Under the pieces are notes generated by a model. It worked only from the letters and a program-made list of their open reading frames with translations, was not told the DNA's origin and ran no database searches. A DNA stretch of 64,000 bases, from NCBI GenBank assembly GCA_026214975.1, contig JAOBSW010000184.1:62001-126000 (forward strand), read 5' to 3'. Of this stretch, positions 1 through 11,925 are shown in pieces. A program made the translations under genes and the position numbers. The DNA comes from Gentiana macrophylla (lineage: Eukaryota; Streptophyta; Magnoliopsida; Gentianales; Gentianaceae). Positions within the stretch are counted from its first letter, which is position 1. Each line of letters starts with the position of its first letter.

Positions 1-778
1 GCGAGTGTTTTCTCGTTTTATGGAACCTCGAGAATTAATTAAATAGTTGGTCTATTTAATGAATATGCAATATTATTTATTTGGTAAATAATATTTAAAA
101 TATAAAAGACATTTTCTATTAAAATGGCTTAATAGGTGGCGCCCCATGTTGAGATAATTAGAAAAAGAAATTTTCTAGATTATGTCACATGTGTAATTAA
201 TTATTTATTTATTTGTTAGATTATTGATGGAAAAGAGATAAAGATCTTGATTTTTTGGGAATTATCACTTATCCTATGGCAAATATCTTTTCCTTATGGT
301 AATAGGTAATTGTGGTGTGAAAAGGATAACTCTCTCTTGACTAGTTATTTTCCTATATAAAGAGAATTCCTCCTAGCACAATGATGATCACAAATTGGCG
401 CCACCATCATAATAAAAAGGAATAAAAATAGTTTCTTGCCTCAATATTAAGAGGAGAAAACTAGGTTTTTCTTTGAGCATATTCGCGAGGTTCTACGGAG
501 AGGATCGACGCCCACCACCGCCGCTTGGAGATACAATCCGGAAGATCACGGCTTCTCCTCTCTCGCCGATTTACTATCCCTCTCCGCTTGTGTAAATCTT
601 CAACCTTCTTATAGTTATATTAATTATTTATATGAATCATATATCGGGTAAAATCGCATGCGAATTTATTCAAGCTCATTGCGTGCATGATCGAAAGCCG
701 CCTCGATCGGTGTTGTGAATCAGATCCGACGATCCAATTATGGATCGGATCCGATTCGGTTTCAGATATCCAAAGATG
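1..778 (+). mobile_element. Partial Copia LTR (3' portion), cut by window start
   Basis: AT-rich sequence carrying a TATATAAAGAG promoter-like box at 354-364. It is followed by a GC-richer transcribed part and ends just before a degenerate tRNA-Met primer-binding site at 779-790. The layout (short ggcgcc-containing U3, TATA box, leader that becomes C-rich) matches the Copia LTR at 58357-60175, so it is read as the R/U5 end of a related but diverged LTR. The exact LTR end is not resolved and no partner LTR is visible. Confidence 0.5.
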
Positions 779-790
779 TGGGTAGCAGAG
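779..790 (+). other. Degenerate tRNA-Met primer-binding site
   Basis: The sequence tgggtagcagag followed by ctgtg resembles the Copia primer-binding site TGGTATCAGAGC with an inserted g and one substitution. Its place right after the LTR-like segment and before a long untranslated leader supports the reading. The match is imperfect. Confidence 0.4.
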
Positions 791-1074
791 CTGTGTTAAA
801 GCGATTTTGCAATCATGATTGCATAATTAATTGATAAGGAGTAGAATGGAATAAAAATTGCCTCGTTTAATTTTATTTATGCGATTGAATGTTTTTGGTT
901 GACGAGATGGATTGGGGTTGATACTTGTTTACCGTTAGATCTATTGTAAACCCATTTTTCCGTGATAGTGATATCATGTAATTTATTTTTTGCAATTTTA
1001 ATTTTCTGAATTTATTTAATTCGGCTGCGTCGTATTTATATTAATTTTGGTCGAAGACTATGAAGAAAAAAAAA

Positions 1075-1240
1075 AGACGTAGCACAATGGTCAAAACACA
1101 AGTTCAATTGTGTGTAGACCCGAGTTCGAATCACCTTGGCCGTATAAAATTTTGAAACTTTTAGTGGAATAATTTTAATTTTTTTCCTGTTCGAATTTTT
1201 TTTTTTGGTTCAAAATAAAAAATTAACGATTCAAAAAAAT
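1075..1240 (+). mobile_element. tRNA-derived SINE-like element
   Basis: A tRNA-like head contains an A-box-like tagcacaatgg at 1080-1090 and a B-box gttcgaatc at 1124-1132, about 33 bp apart, which is normal for an internal RNA polymerase III promoter. It is preceded by an A-rich run and followed by a short body that ends in T- and A-rich runs. No full cloverleaf can be drawn, so a SINE head is likelier than a tRNA gene. Ends are approximate and no TSD was identified. Confidence 0.45.
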
Positions 1241-1689
1241 ATGGAGGAAGGGATTCAACACAGACTCGTGGTGTGGTGATGAAGGAAGAAGGAGACTTTA
1301 CCAACTACCAAGCAGCTTTTTTGACAAAGAAACAAGAATGTAAAATTAAATACTGTGGCTATCAAAAAATAGTAGATTAATATTTTTTTATGCTTAGGTT
1401 TATTCAATTTATAGATTAGATATTTTACTAAATCATCCATCTCAAATGGTTTATTTTTCGTATTTATTTTCTTGTATGATTATTTATGTGATATACCCAT
1501 GCCATGCATCATATTCATAAAATTCCAACTTCTAGCATATGCATACATGTAGAAAATTAATATTTATATTAATTAGACATGTATGAAAACGATAATTAAT
1601 TTAGATTAATAATAAATTAAATTAATTAACGGAAACGGAATTTTATCGGGAAATAAAATTCACATGATAAAAATAAAAATTTACTCGGT

Positions 1690-2300
1690 AAATTTGTTTT
1701 TGAGATCTAAAATTCTTTGAGAATTTCGATTATGTAGTGTCTACATAAATAGAATTTTGATAACCGAAAATTTGGAAAATCGTGAAAAGATAGGACACTA
1801 ACTAGACGGTATTTGGAACCGATAAGTTGGTGATTGCTTTTCATGATTTATTGTTTTCGATTATTGGAAAATTCTAAGATCGTAATTTTTTTTATCATGA
1901 TAAAATTAGGACTTTAAAATTCATTGGTGAATTTTTTTTGTGTAGTGACTACACAAGAAATTTCTAAATAATCGATAAATTGGAAAATCATGAATATAGT
2001 GTCATTAGTTAGACGGTATTTGGAACCTACAAACTAGTGGGAGCTTTAATTTGTGATTTATTGTTTTTCGATTTGGTGGGAAATTCATATAAAAAGTCCT
2101 AATATATTAGGATTATAAAATTATTGGTGAATTTTAATTGTGTAGCGTCTACACAGAAAATTTATAAATCCATAAAATTGGAAAATCGTGAATATAGTGA
2201 CACTAGTTAGACGGTATTTGAAACCGATAAACTAGTAGGAGGATTAAATTAAATATTCATGATTTATTGTTTTTGGATTGTTAGAAAATTCTAAAATCCT
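1690..2300 (+). repeat. Three tandem copies of a ~200-bp repeat
   Basis: The phrase agacggtatttggaacc (or a near copy) starts at 1804, 2011 and 2209, giving spacings of 207 and 198 bp. Each copy also carries a near-palindrome of the type tgtagtgactaca (near 1731, 1941 and 2141), a 'ttggaaaatcgtga' phrase and a 'catgatttattgtttt' phrase. The copies differ by substitutions and small indels, so the array is not recent. Confidence 0.8.
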
Positions 2301-2940
2301 AATGAGACTACCTAATTTTCAAAATAATGAGTGGGAGCGGGGAATAAGACAACCGACCCCATGGCCTTTACTGTTGACACAAGCACGTGAGAGAATGGTG
2401 ACGCCTCATGCCGCTTTGATTTCGGCCCCCTGAGGGTGGCTTTCACCGCTATCAAAATTCAAGGCTTGGTCTCTGAAAGGATAAGATTTTAGGTACTCGT
2501 CGAGTCACTGACCGACCCTGAGGCGGCATATTCGGGGCGTACTTTGAGATCTGAAATAGTAATAACACTCTGAAGGATATTTTAGGAAATATCTTGGTTG
2601 AAAAAGAAAGGTAATCAACAATTAAATAGAGATGTCCGATTCTCAGTTAGTTGTTGAGAGAGATTGTCTCAATTTAATCGTCACCTTTTTTACCTACCCT
2701 GAGGCGGCACTGTAGGTGTGAGATTAAATCCTTGGAATGGTAGGATAAACTGCATGCATGACATCATGTTTATAATTCCTAAATTATTATATGTTGTGGT
2801 GTATGATTTGATTTACATTTCTGTTATAATTTATTTTTGCAATTACATATCATCTCAAGGTATCTAAACTGCTAAACATATTATATTGACTAAATAACGA
2901 CTTCGTAAAAGTGGAAAAGTAACAAGAACGTTGAACTCAT

Positions 2941-5661
2941 AAATCGAGAATGCAAATTAATTTTTTAGAAGATGATGTTCCTCTTGGGTCCATAAACTTA
3001 AGTGACATAGATAAGTATGTCATCGCCGCCACTTGTGATAAGCGAGATACAAAACAAAATTAGTTCAAAGATGACGAGAATGATTTGGTATCAATCTCAC
3101 TAGGCATCCCACAGTTCATGAGTAGTGCCTACTCAAATGGACTGCTAAGTTCACGGCCATTTCCTTTAAAGAAAGCCAAGAATGGGAAGGTAAATGTCTA
3201 TAAGTATAAGTCATCTAAAACTAAATAAGTTAAAGGCTAAACCAAAATATTAATAAAAGAAAGTAAAGGATAAGGAAAGTGATTTCGGATCACCAACCTA
3301 TGAATCCTTAGAGACTTTCTTAACCGAGTAATTTGATTCAGAAGCTAAAGTTCTTTTGTAAGAACAAGGTAGCTGGGCATTCATGATGAAGAGTAGAAAA
3401 CGGGCAGTTATTTCAGCTAAGATAGTGGGAGTGATATAAGGAAATAAATTTCAGATTTTAATCCTTGAATATCAAAGAAATATAATTTCTATTTTCAGAT
3501 TCGTTGGAACGAATGGATTCACTTTCACATCGATAATACAGTTGCCTTAAAGAAAGTGAATATGACATTTGTATATGATTCTGAGACTCGGACTTTTGTC
3601 TGATAAAGTCAAAACCACTAAGTAATGCTGAAAATGTATGTGCAACACATCATAAACTATTAAGACAAATGGTTTACGTATTTAGATAAACGATTCTTCA
3701 GCATCTATTAATTACTGCATATATTCTAAAGATAAGATCTGAAGACTGGCTAAGAGTGATTCTTATCTCCCAGTCTAAGAATACTATCTCAAAGGAAAAA
3801 TGACTAAGTAAACTTTCAATAAGGAAAGGTTAATAGAGCTAAAGAAGTATCATAGCTTGTTCATATTGACCTTCGGGGTCTTATGAAGGAAACAAGCTAG
3901 TGGGAGCTTTCAAGTAATAGACCTTTTTGTCTAATGACTACTCGAAACGCCGATTAGTTTGTCTAAATATTTGGAGGAATCTCTGATATTACCAGAGAAA
4001 CGAGTATTCAATGCTAAGATATAAGCTATGGCGTGGTTTTGTCACTGATGCTTGGCCTACCTCCGAGTGAAATGATTTCACTGAAAGGATAAACCGTAGA
4101 TTGTCTTGTATAGTTATTGATATGCTACAATACACTGCTTAACTCAATTAAGATATTGGTTGCAAAATAACGGTTTACATTATTATGAAATACAGAGAAG
4201 TCTACCTAGAAGATGCTTATGAATATGTGGATAAAGAGTGAAGTGCATTTACTCCACTTCCGCAAATAGAGGCATTTTAGTGCTTGAAGGTAGGACTGGA
4301 GATTTTTTATACATGATCAGATGGTGACTGTTCATGAAATATCTTGATACAATGTGTAAAAGGTTGGTTATAAGATTCTTAAGATCGGATAGTGACGGTT
4401 ATACTACCAAAGCCTTTCTGAAAGAATGTTTAAATAACAACCTTGGACCTTGAAGTAAAGTTACTCAAGGAGTTACTATCTGATTTAATCAAACCACATC
4501 CAACATTTGTTGTTGGGGAATACGCTGATAAATACTACTAAACCATATCAGAATGTCAATCCACCCAAATGCAATGGGAGTATGGTTTATCCATTGACTC
4601 ACTGTGATTAAGCAGACTTTACAGTCTGCTGGGGGTGGTTGATCACCTATGGTCCTTTTTGGAGGTTTTATATAGGATTCTTAAAATAAGAGGTTGGTTT
4701 AAAGCCATATACCTGTAAATGGAGTTTTGGTACTCCATGTCTGTTTACACTCTTGTAGAACCGCCTGAGTGTCTCAGGCCCAATGAGAGTAATTGGATCT
4801 ACATGATGAGAATGAATGGAAAGTTTATCTTTCAAGGCAAAGCCAAGTGGTCTAGGGGTAATTCCCAAGAAGTAGATAGTTCAATAGTGGTGAGGCCTCA
4901 AAATTTCTCACCACTCAATTTTGCTTGACTCCATGAAAAGCGTAATCCACTAATGTGGTGATGCCCTAAAACTTTCTTGCCGCAGCACAAAGGAGCTTGA
5001 ATTCATTCGAATGTATGGTTTTAGCTTAAAGCCAATGACAAATTGATCGCCTATGCTTATATCCATTGTTGGATTATAGTAAACCTTCAGTCATTAAAAT
5101 TCACATGTTTTGAAATGTGTGGGCTTGACCGTATATATTGATGAGTCTTTGTAGACTGTAGAATCAATATTGGTAAAGTAGTAGACGTTAGTGCTTATAA
5201 AAGATTACATCGCAACGGTTGGGAACAACTTGAGTGTGTTATCTCAAGTCAAGAATCGACGAGCCAAAGCTTCTCGAATCGTAGAAGTGGACTATATTCT
5301 TAGAATTTGATTCACTAATTCATGAGGACAAGTTGTGGCGCTTCTCATCCATCTTATTGTTTAAGATGATGATGCATTTTCGTGATGCAATATTCAACCA
5401 GAGGTTTCTACCCAACCCTTCACGGAATAATTCTCTCAATTCTTTGATATAGAGAACATGGGATAAGTTCTCTTTGGATAGAGAATGTCGAGTATTAAAA
5501 GTCAATTGTAATCAAATCTTGGATTTGAGTATTGATAGCAAAGATAAGGCATCCTCAAGTATCTTTAGAGAACGAGGAATCATATGCTTGTGTATTCGGG
5601 TGCAAACCTGAGTGTTGTTGACTACACTGATTCTGATTTTTGTCGGATTAAGGATGATCGT
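2941..5661 (+). pseudogene. Decayed Copia gag-pol body
   Basis: No long reading frame survives, but two conserved islands show the identity and strand. At about 4740-4890 the translation LVEPPECLRPNESNWIYMMR followed by a lysine-rich stretch and ARGNSQEVD-like residues matches the start of the Copia reverse transcriptase domain (the 'W..V..P.G..PIG.KWIYK' region). At about 5600-5661 the residues SVVDYTDSDF correspond to the Copia RNase H motif. The element is cut at 5661 by the SIRE-type LTR. The stretch 2941-4700 should hold gag, protease and integrase but cannot be read reliably. Confidence 0.6.
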
Positions 5662-7039
5662 TGTTGGTCCCAGAGAAAGGTAAAACTATAGTCAGAGGAG
5701 GAGGGGGGTGAATGACTATAGTGGAGTTTCAAAAACTTTTCTCGTATTTAAAAGCTTTTGGGCAGCGGATAAATCCCTTCTTAAAATGTTGTTTCAAAGT
5801 AGATTATGCAATCACAGATATAGAGTATGTAATGAAGTAGAATGCTGTAATGTAAATTGCTGAAAGTAAATAGACACAAAGGTTTATAGTGGTTCAGGGT
5901 GGTGTAATCCCTTAATCCACTCTTCTCCTGTGATGATTGGAGGAATTCACTATTGTTTTCATAGATACAATAGTACGATTGTCCTGGGCTACACAAGCTT
6001 CACAATCTTCAAGACTATCTCTCCCTGGCTTCAAAAGCTTCAGTGACTCAGTCTCTATCACTACTCCTTGAGAACAAATCTTTCAGCAGCTATCACAAAG
6101 GTTGCAACTCCTTCTTAGATTTCTCTGATTCAATTGCCTCAGTTGATGTGAATTGGAATCACAAGTTTGTTGATCAATCTCAGAGCTTTATTTGCAATTG
6201 GAGTTCTGATTCCTGAGTTGATCTCTAGATATTTCTTTTTAGTACAGATGGAAGGCTTTTCACTTTGACAGAGTTTCTGCTTGTTTTCTTATCAGTCCTT
6301 AATCGTTATTCTCTTTTCTGTCAATGCCTTCTATTTATCGCCTTGATGATCCTTAATTTGAATTTTCGTCCGTTGGCTATTTAATGTGGAGAATAATTTT
6401 TAATTTAATTCTTGATTCCCCCTTAATTATATTCTCCTTGATTTCAGTGATCGGATTTTTCCTCAAACGTTTATCGTAAAATCCGCCCTGATTGATCCTC
6501 AATTGATTGTGTATTTAATGCTTGATCTTCATCATTTTAAATCGAATGAGTGAAGTTTACTTGATCGCTCCCTCAAATGGTTAAGTGATTCTTTCGACTT
6601 GGTCGCTTGGTTCTTCCTTCACCGCTTCTGCCTTTACTCACCGAAAGTCGCTTTACTTTGCCGGTTTATCGATCGTTGTTTTCTCATTCTTTAAAGTACT
6701 TTTTTGTACTTCACTCGATCCTTGATTTGAGTGAGACTGTACACCATATTTGATAACATATTTCATTACTTAGACTTATCCAAGGTCATCATGCATTTCC
6801 TTGGTTATAAGTCGACCATAATGTCTTCATTGCTTCTCTCACTGGTACTTGACCGGCTTCACTCGCCAAATATCTCTGTTTACTTAGCCGCCCTACCAAC
6901 TAGTACAATACTTGTCTAACTCAACTTATACAACATGTCGACTCTAAGTAAAGACTTATACAGAGAATTCCAACTTATTTCAGCTTGCTATAATAGTTTA
7001 GTATGGCCATCATCAAAACATAATAAAATGTTCCTAACA
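5662..7039 (-). mobile_element. 3' LTR of SIRE/Maximus-type Copia element
   Basis: Read on the minus strand the segment begins TGTTAGGAAC at 7039 and ends GGACCAACA at 5662, giving a 1378-bp LTR with TG...CA ends. Immediately upstream on the minus strand is the purine-rich phrase catcatcaaaatgggaaat, the family's typical polypurine tract. The phrase near 5690 (a G-run followed by tgaatgac, + strand) is also common in LTRs of this lineage. It inserted into the + strand Copia RNase H remnant ending at 5661. Confidence 0.75.
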
Positions 7040-7058
7040 ATTTCCCATTTTGATGATG
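7040..7058 (-). other. Polypurine tract of SIRE-type element
   Basis: On the minus strand the sequence catcatcaaaatgggaaat directly precedes the LTR start TGTTAGG. This is the expected position of the plus-strand-primer tract. One or two purines of the usual G-run appear to be missing. Confidence 0.65.
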
Positions 7059-7199
7059 CCAAACCCTCATAAGCCTCGAACATACGTGGTAACAAAATTT
7101 TCATAATAAATAATGTAACAAAACTCAAAATTTTTATTCATCTATTCAAGGGCAATAAGATATTGCATCTTTTATTAAAATCAAAGGCATAGAGTAAAC

Positions 7200-8230
7200 T
7201 TATGAAAAGTGGCTATTTTTTCTTTTCTTCAAACTCGATGCCCTTGCCTTTGCCTTTGATGCCCTTGCCCTTATCTCAGGGGCTTTCTTTACAATCGAGC
7301 TTTTGACTTTTTCTTTCTTCAAACCCGATGCCCTTGCCTTTGCCTTTGATGCCCTTGCCCTTATCTCTGGGCTTTCTTCTTTCCACCGGAGCTTTTGTGC
7401 TTTGAGCTTCCTTCCCTTTTGGCAAAGACCAAACCGTGCTTCAAGAATTTTGTTTGCTGCCTCAGATTCTGGAAGAGGGCCATACTTGTTCTCCAAAATT
7501 TTGTTATTTGCTTCAGTGACATTGATGAGTGTGTTGAGTTGTTGGCCAGAGTAGTTTATAACCACATCTAGATGGTGGAGTTGTTATGTGTGAGCATTCA
7601 AGGTATCCACCAGTGGTTTGATATTTTCATCAATCTTGTCAGCATAAAATTCGAGATTTGTTTGGACATGGTAGGGAATAAGATGTTGTAGATTGCAGAG
7701 TAAGTGGCCCTGTTTCTCCATCACCTCATCTTGAACCTTAATGTTACTGATGAGGGCTTCAATTTTGTGATTGAAAGAGGTTGTCTCACTCCTTAATGCA
7801 GCTTTCAGATTTTGCCTGTTGTGGTACTGCTTTTCCATGTCCACAATTAATGGTTGGATGTCCAGATTGAAGAGTCCCTCTGGATCAACTTCTTCTGGTG
7901 CTGATGCATCATCCTCATTGTCCTCATCTTCCTCATTTTCCTCATTTTCCTCTTCTTTCTCTTTTTCTTCCTTCTCTTCTTCTTTCATTTCTTTTTATCT
8001 CTCTCGCAAAGACTTTAGGCTCATGGAGAGAATGCCGAGAGGTGCTTGCACTTGCCTGGCCCTAGAACAGCTGATTGTCATTTTCATCTGCCGGAGACTT
8101 AACGTCTTCGTCTGGTTTTCCCCCTTGATCAATGCTGGGGGTGTGGACAAGTTCGGCAGAGTGAGCTTGATCAGCTGGCTCACTCGGCTATTTGGCCACT
8201 TTGCTGAGGCTCTAATGCACTCTAAACCTA
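7200..8230 (-). pseudogene. SIRE-type env-like ORF, C-terminal part
   Basis: Frames on the minus strand join in order. First comes a Ser/Pro/Asp-rich stretch (8230-7995), then a highly acidic run of Glu/Lys/Asp ending EDDASAPEEVDPEG (from 7988). A helical, probably coiled-coil region follows (LDIQPLIVDMEKQYHNR ... LISNIKVQDEVMEKQG ... NIKPLVDTLNA). The end is a very basic tail with two copies of an IRARASKAKARAS motif and a stop near 7200. Position just upstream of the polypurine tract and 3' LTR is that of the extra env-like ORF of SIRE-type Copia elements. A stop or frameshift at 7566-7584 separates two pieces. The upstream part of the same ORF lies at 10318-11480, split off by a Gypsy LTR. 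Function in the family is not established. Confidence 0.65.
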
Positions 8231-8232
8231 AC

Positions 8233-8249
8233 CTCGAAACGGCGCCGTA
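8233..8249 (-). other. Degenerate tRNA-Asp-type primer-binding site
   Basis: On the minus strand, ttacggcgccgtttcga follows the LTR end in the same position as the intact TGGCGCCGTTGTCGGGA of the Athila-type element at 40137. It suggests that the minus-strand LTR next to it is a 5' LTR with a short stump of internal sequence. Confidence 0.4.
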
Positions 8250-8251
8250 AA

Positions 8252-10317
8252 GTCGACGGGCATTACCTAGGCTATACAGATCCTAACCGGCAAGCAGTAC
8301 CGGGTCAAATTGTAGCTCTAGTCCTGGTGAGTCAGTCGATTCCTCGTGGAAAACATGGTAATTCTTTTTTAAGTGGGGTTAAACACCAAGAAGCTATTAT
8401 TAACTCGATCTAAGTCGCAGCTTTTAACTTTTCCTCGGGTTAGATAGTTAGATCGCTTAGATTAGTTAGTAATGTTAGAGTTAGATGTTAGTAAAACAGT
8501 AAAATAAAACAAATAAATACTAATATAATATATATTTTTGGATCTAGCCAAGAATACTTTTATCAATCAATATCTTTAGTAGAAATAAATGAGATGATCT
8601 TCCTTTATTCAAGGTGTAAATTATATATGAATCGTGTACTCCTAAGCTAGACAACTCCTCCTCACACGAAGCGTATGAAATTGTCATATGTCAAATGTCA
8701 TCACCCAAGGTCCACAACCGCTCTATGCTAATCTTAGTTAGTCCGAACAGTACCGAGTACAAATCTACCCCGGATAAAAGAGGTTATTCCGCTCGCCGAC
8801 GGCCGATGTTATTCAAGAGGCTCCGGTTGTCGTCGGATCGATTTAACACAAACGGAGTAGTTTCAATTAAAACGTGATTTTAACATTATTAAGATCTCGA
8901 GTACAAATTTCAATAAGATTCATCTTTCCAGACAACCGCTCTCGGTAGAAATCGGGTTCCGCTTGTCACGCTTTCACTCGCCAATTTTACTCCTCCGGTT
9001 TTTCTATTTTTTATCTCATATCCTAACTTCTCTGGCCGCTTCATCGTCAAAGTTATATGTTGCGATTCATCTTGATTAATTACGCCAATCCGAATATATT
9101 ATCAATACGCTGCAAAATAGAAAAAGATTCATTATAATTGGTTTTAATCATGATTACCGTAGTCGATCATTCATTTTACCAAAAGATTAACTAATTCGAT
9201 TCATATCTTGGCTAGATATATTTTTAGTTTAACATAGTGATAGATATATATATATATATATATATAAACAACAAAAGTAATAACTTGATAAAATTACCTG
9301 CTAATGCAAATCAAAGCCAGATTCTCTCGAAAATAACAACTTCTTCAATAACAACTTTCTCTGTAATTCTCTCGAGCATTACAACAAGATTACTTTTATT
9401 TATAAAACATATATACATACATAGACATATGTATATACGGGCCCAAAATAAAATAAAACGAGAAAAGAGATGAAGAACGGAGATGAAGAAGAGGGAATGG
9501 AAGAAAGGGAGGAGGTGGAGAAGAGAGATCTTGGCCAAGAGTGTCCAAGATGGGGCAAGGAAGATCAATGGAGATGGAGGAGTTTTATAGTGAGAGAGAT
9601 ATATGAGGGAGCAGATTTGGGGAGAAGTGGTGAATCACCAAAAGCATGTGAAGGTGATGATGACTTTAGCATGTGAAGGTGATGATGACTTTAGCATGCA
9701 TGAAGGTGGTGAGTCATGTATTAGCATGTGAGTTTGTCGGGAGGAATCATTGCAAGTAACATGCAACAATTTGGGCCAAAATATCTCCGATTCGTCCCGA
9801 GATATCACTGTTCGGTAAAAATTCATAACTTGAGTTGTAGACCTCCGATTGACGTGATTCAAAATGCGTTGGAAAGATCATTTTAGTATCTACAACTTTC
9901 ATCAAGAACTCTTCCCAGAAAACGCCTCTAAGTTGGGTCAAATTTCCATCGAGAACTGGTTACGGTAGAAGCACGAGAACAATTTGATCCGCTTTGAACT
10001 TGTAAGCTTGTGGCATCTTCTTCTATCCATCAAAATACATCTTTTAGGCTCAAAACATGTCGTTACGCGGAATCTTGGTCAATGTATAATCTCGCAATGA
10101 ACCACCAAAATACCAAACGAACTGACATTTACACTCCGGTTACTAAACCGTACAAAACTAATAAAAACTTATAAAAATACGATAATTTATATAATAACTA
10201 CTACTTATACATTTGAATAAAACTTAGTAATTTTGACTTGATTTGATACAATAATGCTCAAAATGGTATCAATATCAGTAAAATGTCGAATAATGATCAT
10301 AAATTTATCTCTCATCA
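8252..10317 (-). mobile_element. Gypsy LTR inserted in SIRE env-like ORF
   Basis: On the minus strand it starts TGATGAGAGATAAATTT at 10317. This is the same start as the solo LTR at 53263 (TGATGAGAGTCAAATT). It ends near 8252 after a 'gacccggtactg...gccggt' phrase that also closes the 53263-54943 LTR. About 120 bp at 9815-9940 (minus) match 53630-53745 (plus) clearly. It interrupts the env-like ORF of the SIRE-type element, whose frame resumes on both sides. Flanking ggagc (upstream) and agagc (downstream) are only a 4/5 TSD match, so the lower boundary is approximate. It contains no gene. Confidence 0.65.
9243..9266. repeat. (TA)n microsatellite
   Basis: An uninterrupted run of alternating t and a inside the Gypsy LTR. 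Confidence 0.9.
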
Positions 10318-11480
10318 GCTCCTGGCGAGTACCTCTTGAATTGTCCGATCATCATCGTAAATATTCATATTTTCTTTATCTCTTCCAAACTCGATCCCCT
10401 TCCCGTGGTTCTTCTCGCATTCTTTTCGCCTCACCACATTAGCGCTTCTCATCTTCACCGCCTTCTTCATCGATTGAGGTAAGACGATATTCTTCTTCAC
10501 CTTCTTCCAGGTAGTGACTTTTTCTTGTTTTTCTTCCTCGCTGCCACATCATCACCGATAACCACCGGGTTGCCTTGGTTGTCGCATCGATGCGGCGTGA
10601 GTATCATCTTTTGTTTTTTGAGATCCTGGTTCATCTTCCCACCTCGACCGCTTTCAGCTCTTCCTTTTCAACCGGTAGTGGGTTTGGGTTTCTGGGATGC
10701 CTTTACATAGGTAAACATTACCTTGGCTTTGTGTGGAGGCTGCAGATTGATGGGTTTCACCTTCAGTTTGTCAAACAGATGTTGGAGAGGGAACCCATAG
10801 GATTTCCTTTCCTAGAAGTCTCCTTTATTCTGCAAACCCTTGTTTGGTGCCGTAATTGCCAGATCAATTTCCTTCTGTATCTGACCTTTCAACCTATTGA
10901 AAACAAACTGTGACCAGTTGAAGGGAATACCTTGATAGATAATCGCCATTAGCTTCACTCGTAGCTCAGTTAGGTTCTCCATGGATCCTTTTCTCCCTTT
11001 AATGTTCTTGGTGATTACCGTGCAAATTCGTAAAATGAATGTTTGAGTGTTGATTTTGGGAGGTTGTATGTCTTGGTCGTTCTTTTGGGATTCTTGGCTA
11101 TTTTTCGCCCGTAAAGTGTTGATGTCAATCAGATATTTTTCACATCACCGACCACTATGGGGAGATTCGTAAAATGGTTGAGTAGACCTGTGTGATGACT
11201 ACTTGTTTGCCAAATATAGATCTCTTAATGCAATCGTGGTCACTCTTCTTGTGTCAAGACAAACTTTGCATTTTTCCAAAATGCAATCAGGTTTTCATAG
11301 CATATCCCCTCGATTGGGGGTTTAGAACGTCATTAACCTGCATTAGTACAGCCATCAACTAAGCGCCTAGCCTGCATATCGCCGCAAAAAGGTAGGTAAT
11401 TTTAGGCTCAAAAACGATCCAGTGATGATCGATTTTTCGTAATATTGTTCTGTGGCAGTGACTATAGAGGATGAAGCCAT
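10318..11480 (-). pseudogene. SIRE-type env-like ORF, N-terminal part
   Basis: A minus-strand start at 11480 opens MASSSIVTATEQYYEKSI and continues as a Ser/Lys-rich protein with several frame breaks. Recognisable pieces include MENLTELRVKLMAIIYQGIP and NWSQFVFNRLKGQI (about 10985-10850). A basic, proline-rich stretch containing HKAKVMFTYVKASQKPKPTTG (about 10750-10650) and KGIEFGRDKENMN...TIQEVLARS (about 10420-10320) follow. It is broken by the Gypsy LTR at 10317 and continues at 8230-7200. The order RT-RNase H, then this ORF, then polypurine tract and LTR is the order of SIRE-type Copia elements. About 400 bp upstream (11481-11900) is non-coding and could contain its leader. Assignment rests on position and composition, not on a catalytic motif. 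Confidence 0.55.
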
Positions 11481-11925
11481 TGATGAATGTGATTAGTATG
11501 TAAGAAGGCTTTGATTTTTCAAAGAAGGAAATAGGGTTTTTGATTTTGCAAGAGAGTGTACAGAATTCTGAAAAGCCTCTAAGTGTGGTTTATATATGAT
11601 GATTTTTGGTGGTGCGAACGTGGTTGAATATGGAAGAATTTTGTGACGTAATGGCGTGATATTATGTATATAAATCACGGTATTTAAGTGTAGTGGGGGA
11701 GTGGATTTAGGTAAGTAATGATAAATCCCGGGAATCGAGGCGTTTGTAATTCGAAAATAATATAGTTACCTCCACGATTAAAAAACTGATCTCTACGTGT
11801 GTGATTCTTCCACAAGATAATCCTCCATAACTATCTGATCTTTCCACGTGTATAAAACTGATTTAGTTCACACTTTAATTTGATGTTTTGCTTTAGTATA
11901 CAATTCGGTGGAGAGCCTTGGCTGG

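Larger units (their letters stand above)
791..2940 (+). other. Long untranslated leader of decayed Copia element
   Basis: No coding frame is supported here. The stretch holds the SINE-like insertion near 1080, three copies of a ~200-bp repeat (about 1690-2300) and a GC-richer part (2330-2760) in which the phrase ccctgaggcggca occurs twice (near 2516 and 2698). The equivalent leader of the right-hand Copia element is also long and repeat-rich (60189-62049). Confidence 0.45.

Noticed and set aside
1080..1150. A tRNA gene on the + strand
   Set aside because: A and B boxes are present but no complete cloverleaf or acceptor stem can be paired; a SINE head fits better.
1690..2300. CRISPR-like array
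   Set aside because: Only three ~200-bp diverged copies with no short repeat-spacer structure, in plant DNA; it is a tandem repeat of a retrotransposon leader.
9237..9568. Short frames on both strands around the TA repeat
   Set aside because: Low-complexity frames within the Gypsy LTR, overlapping on both strands, without domain similarity.
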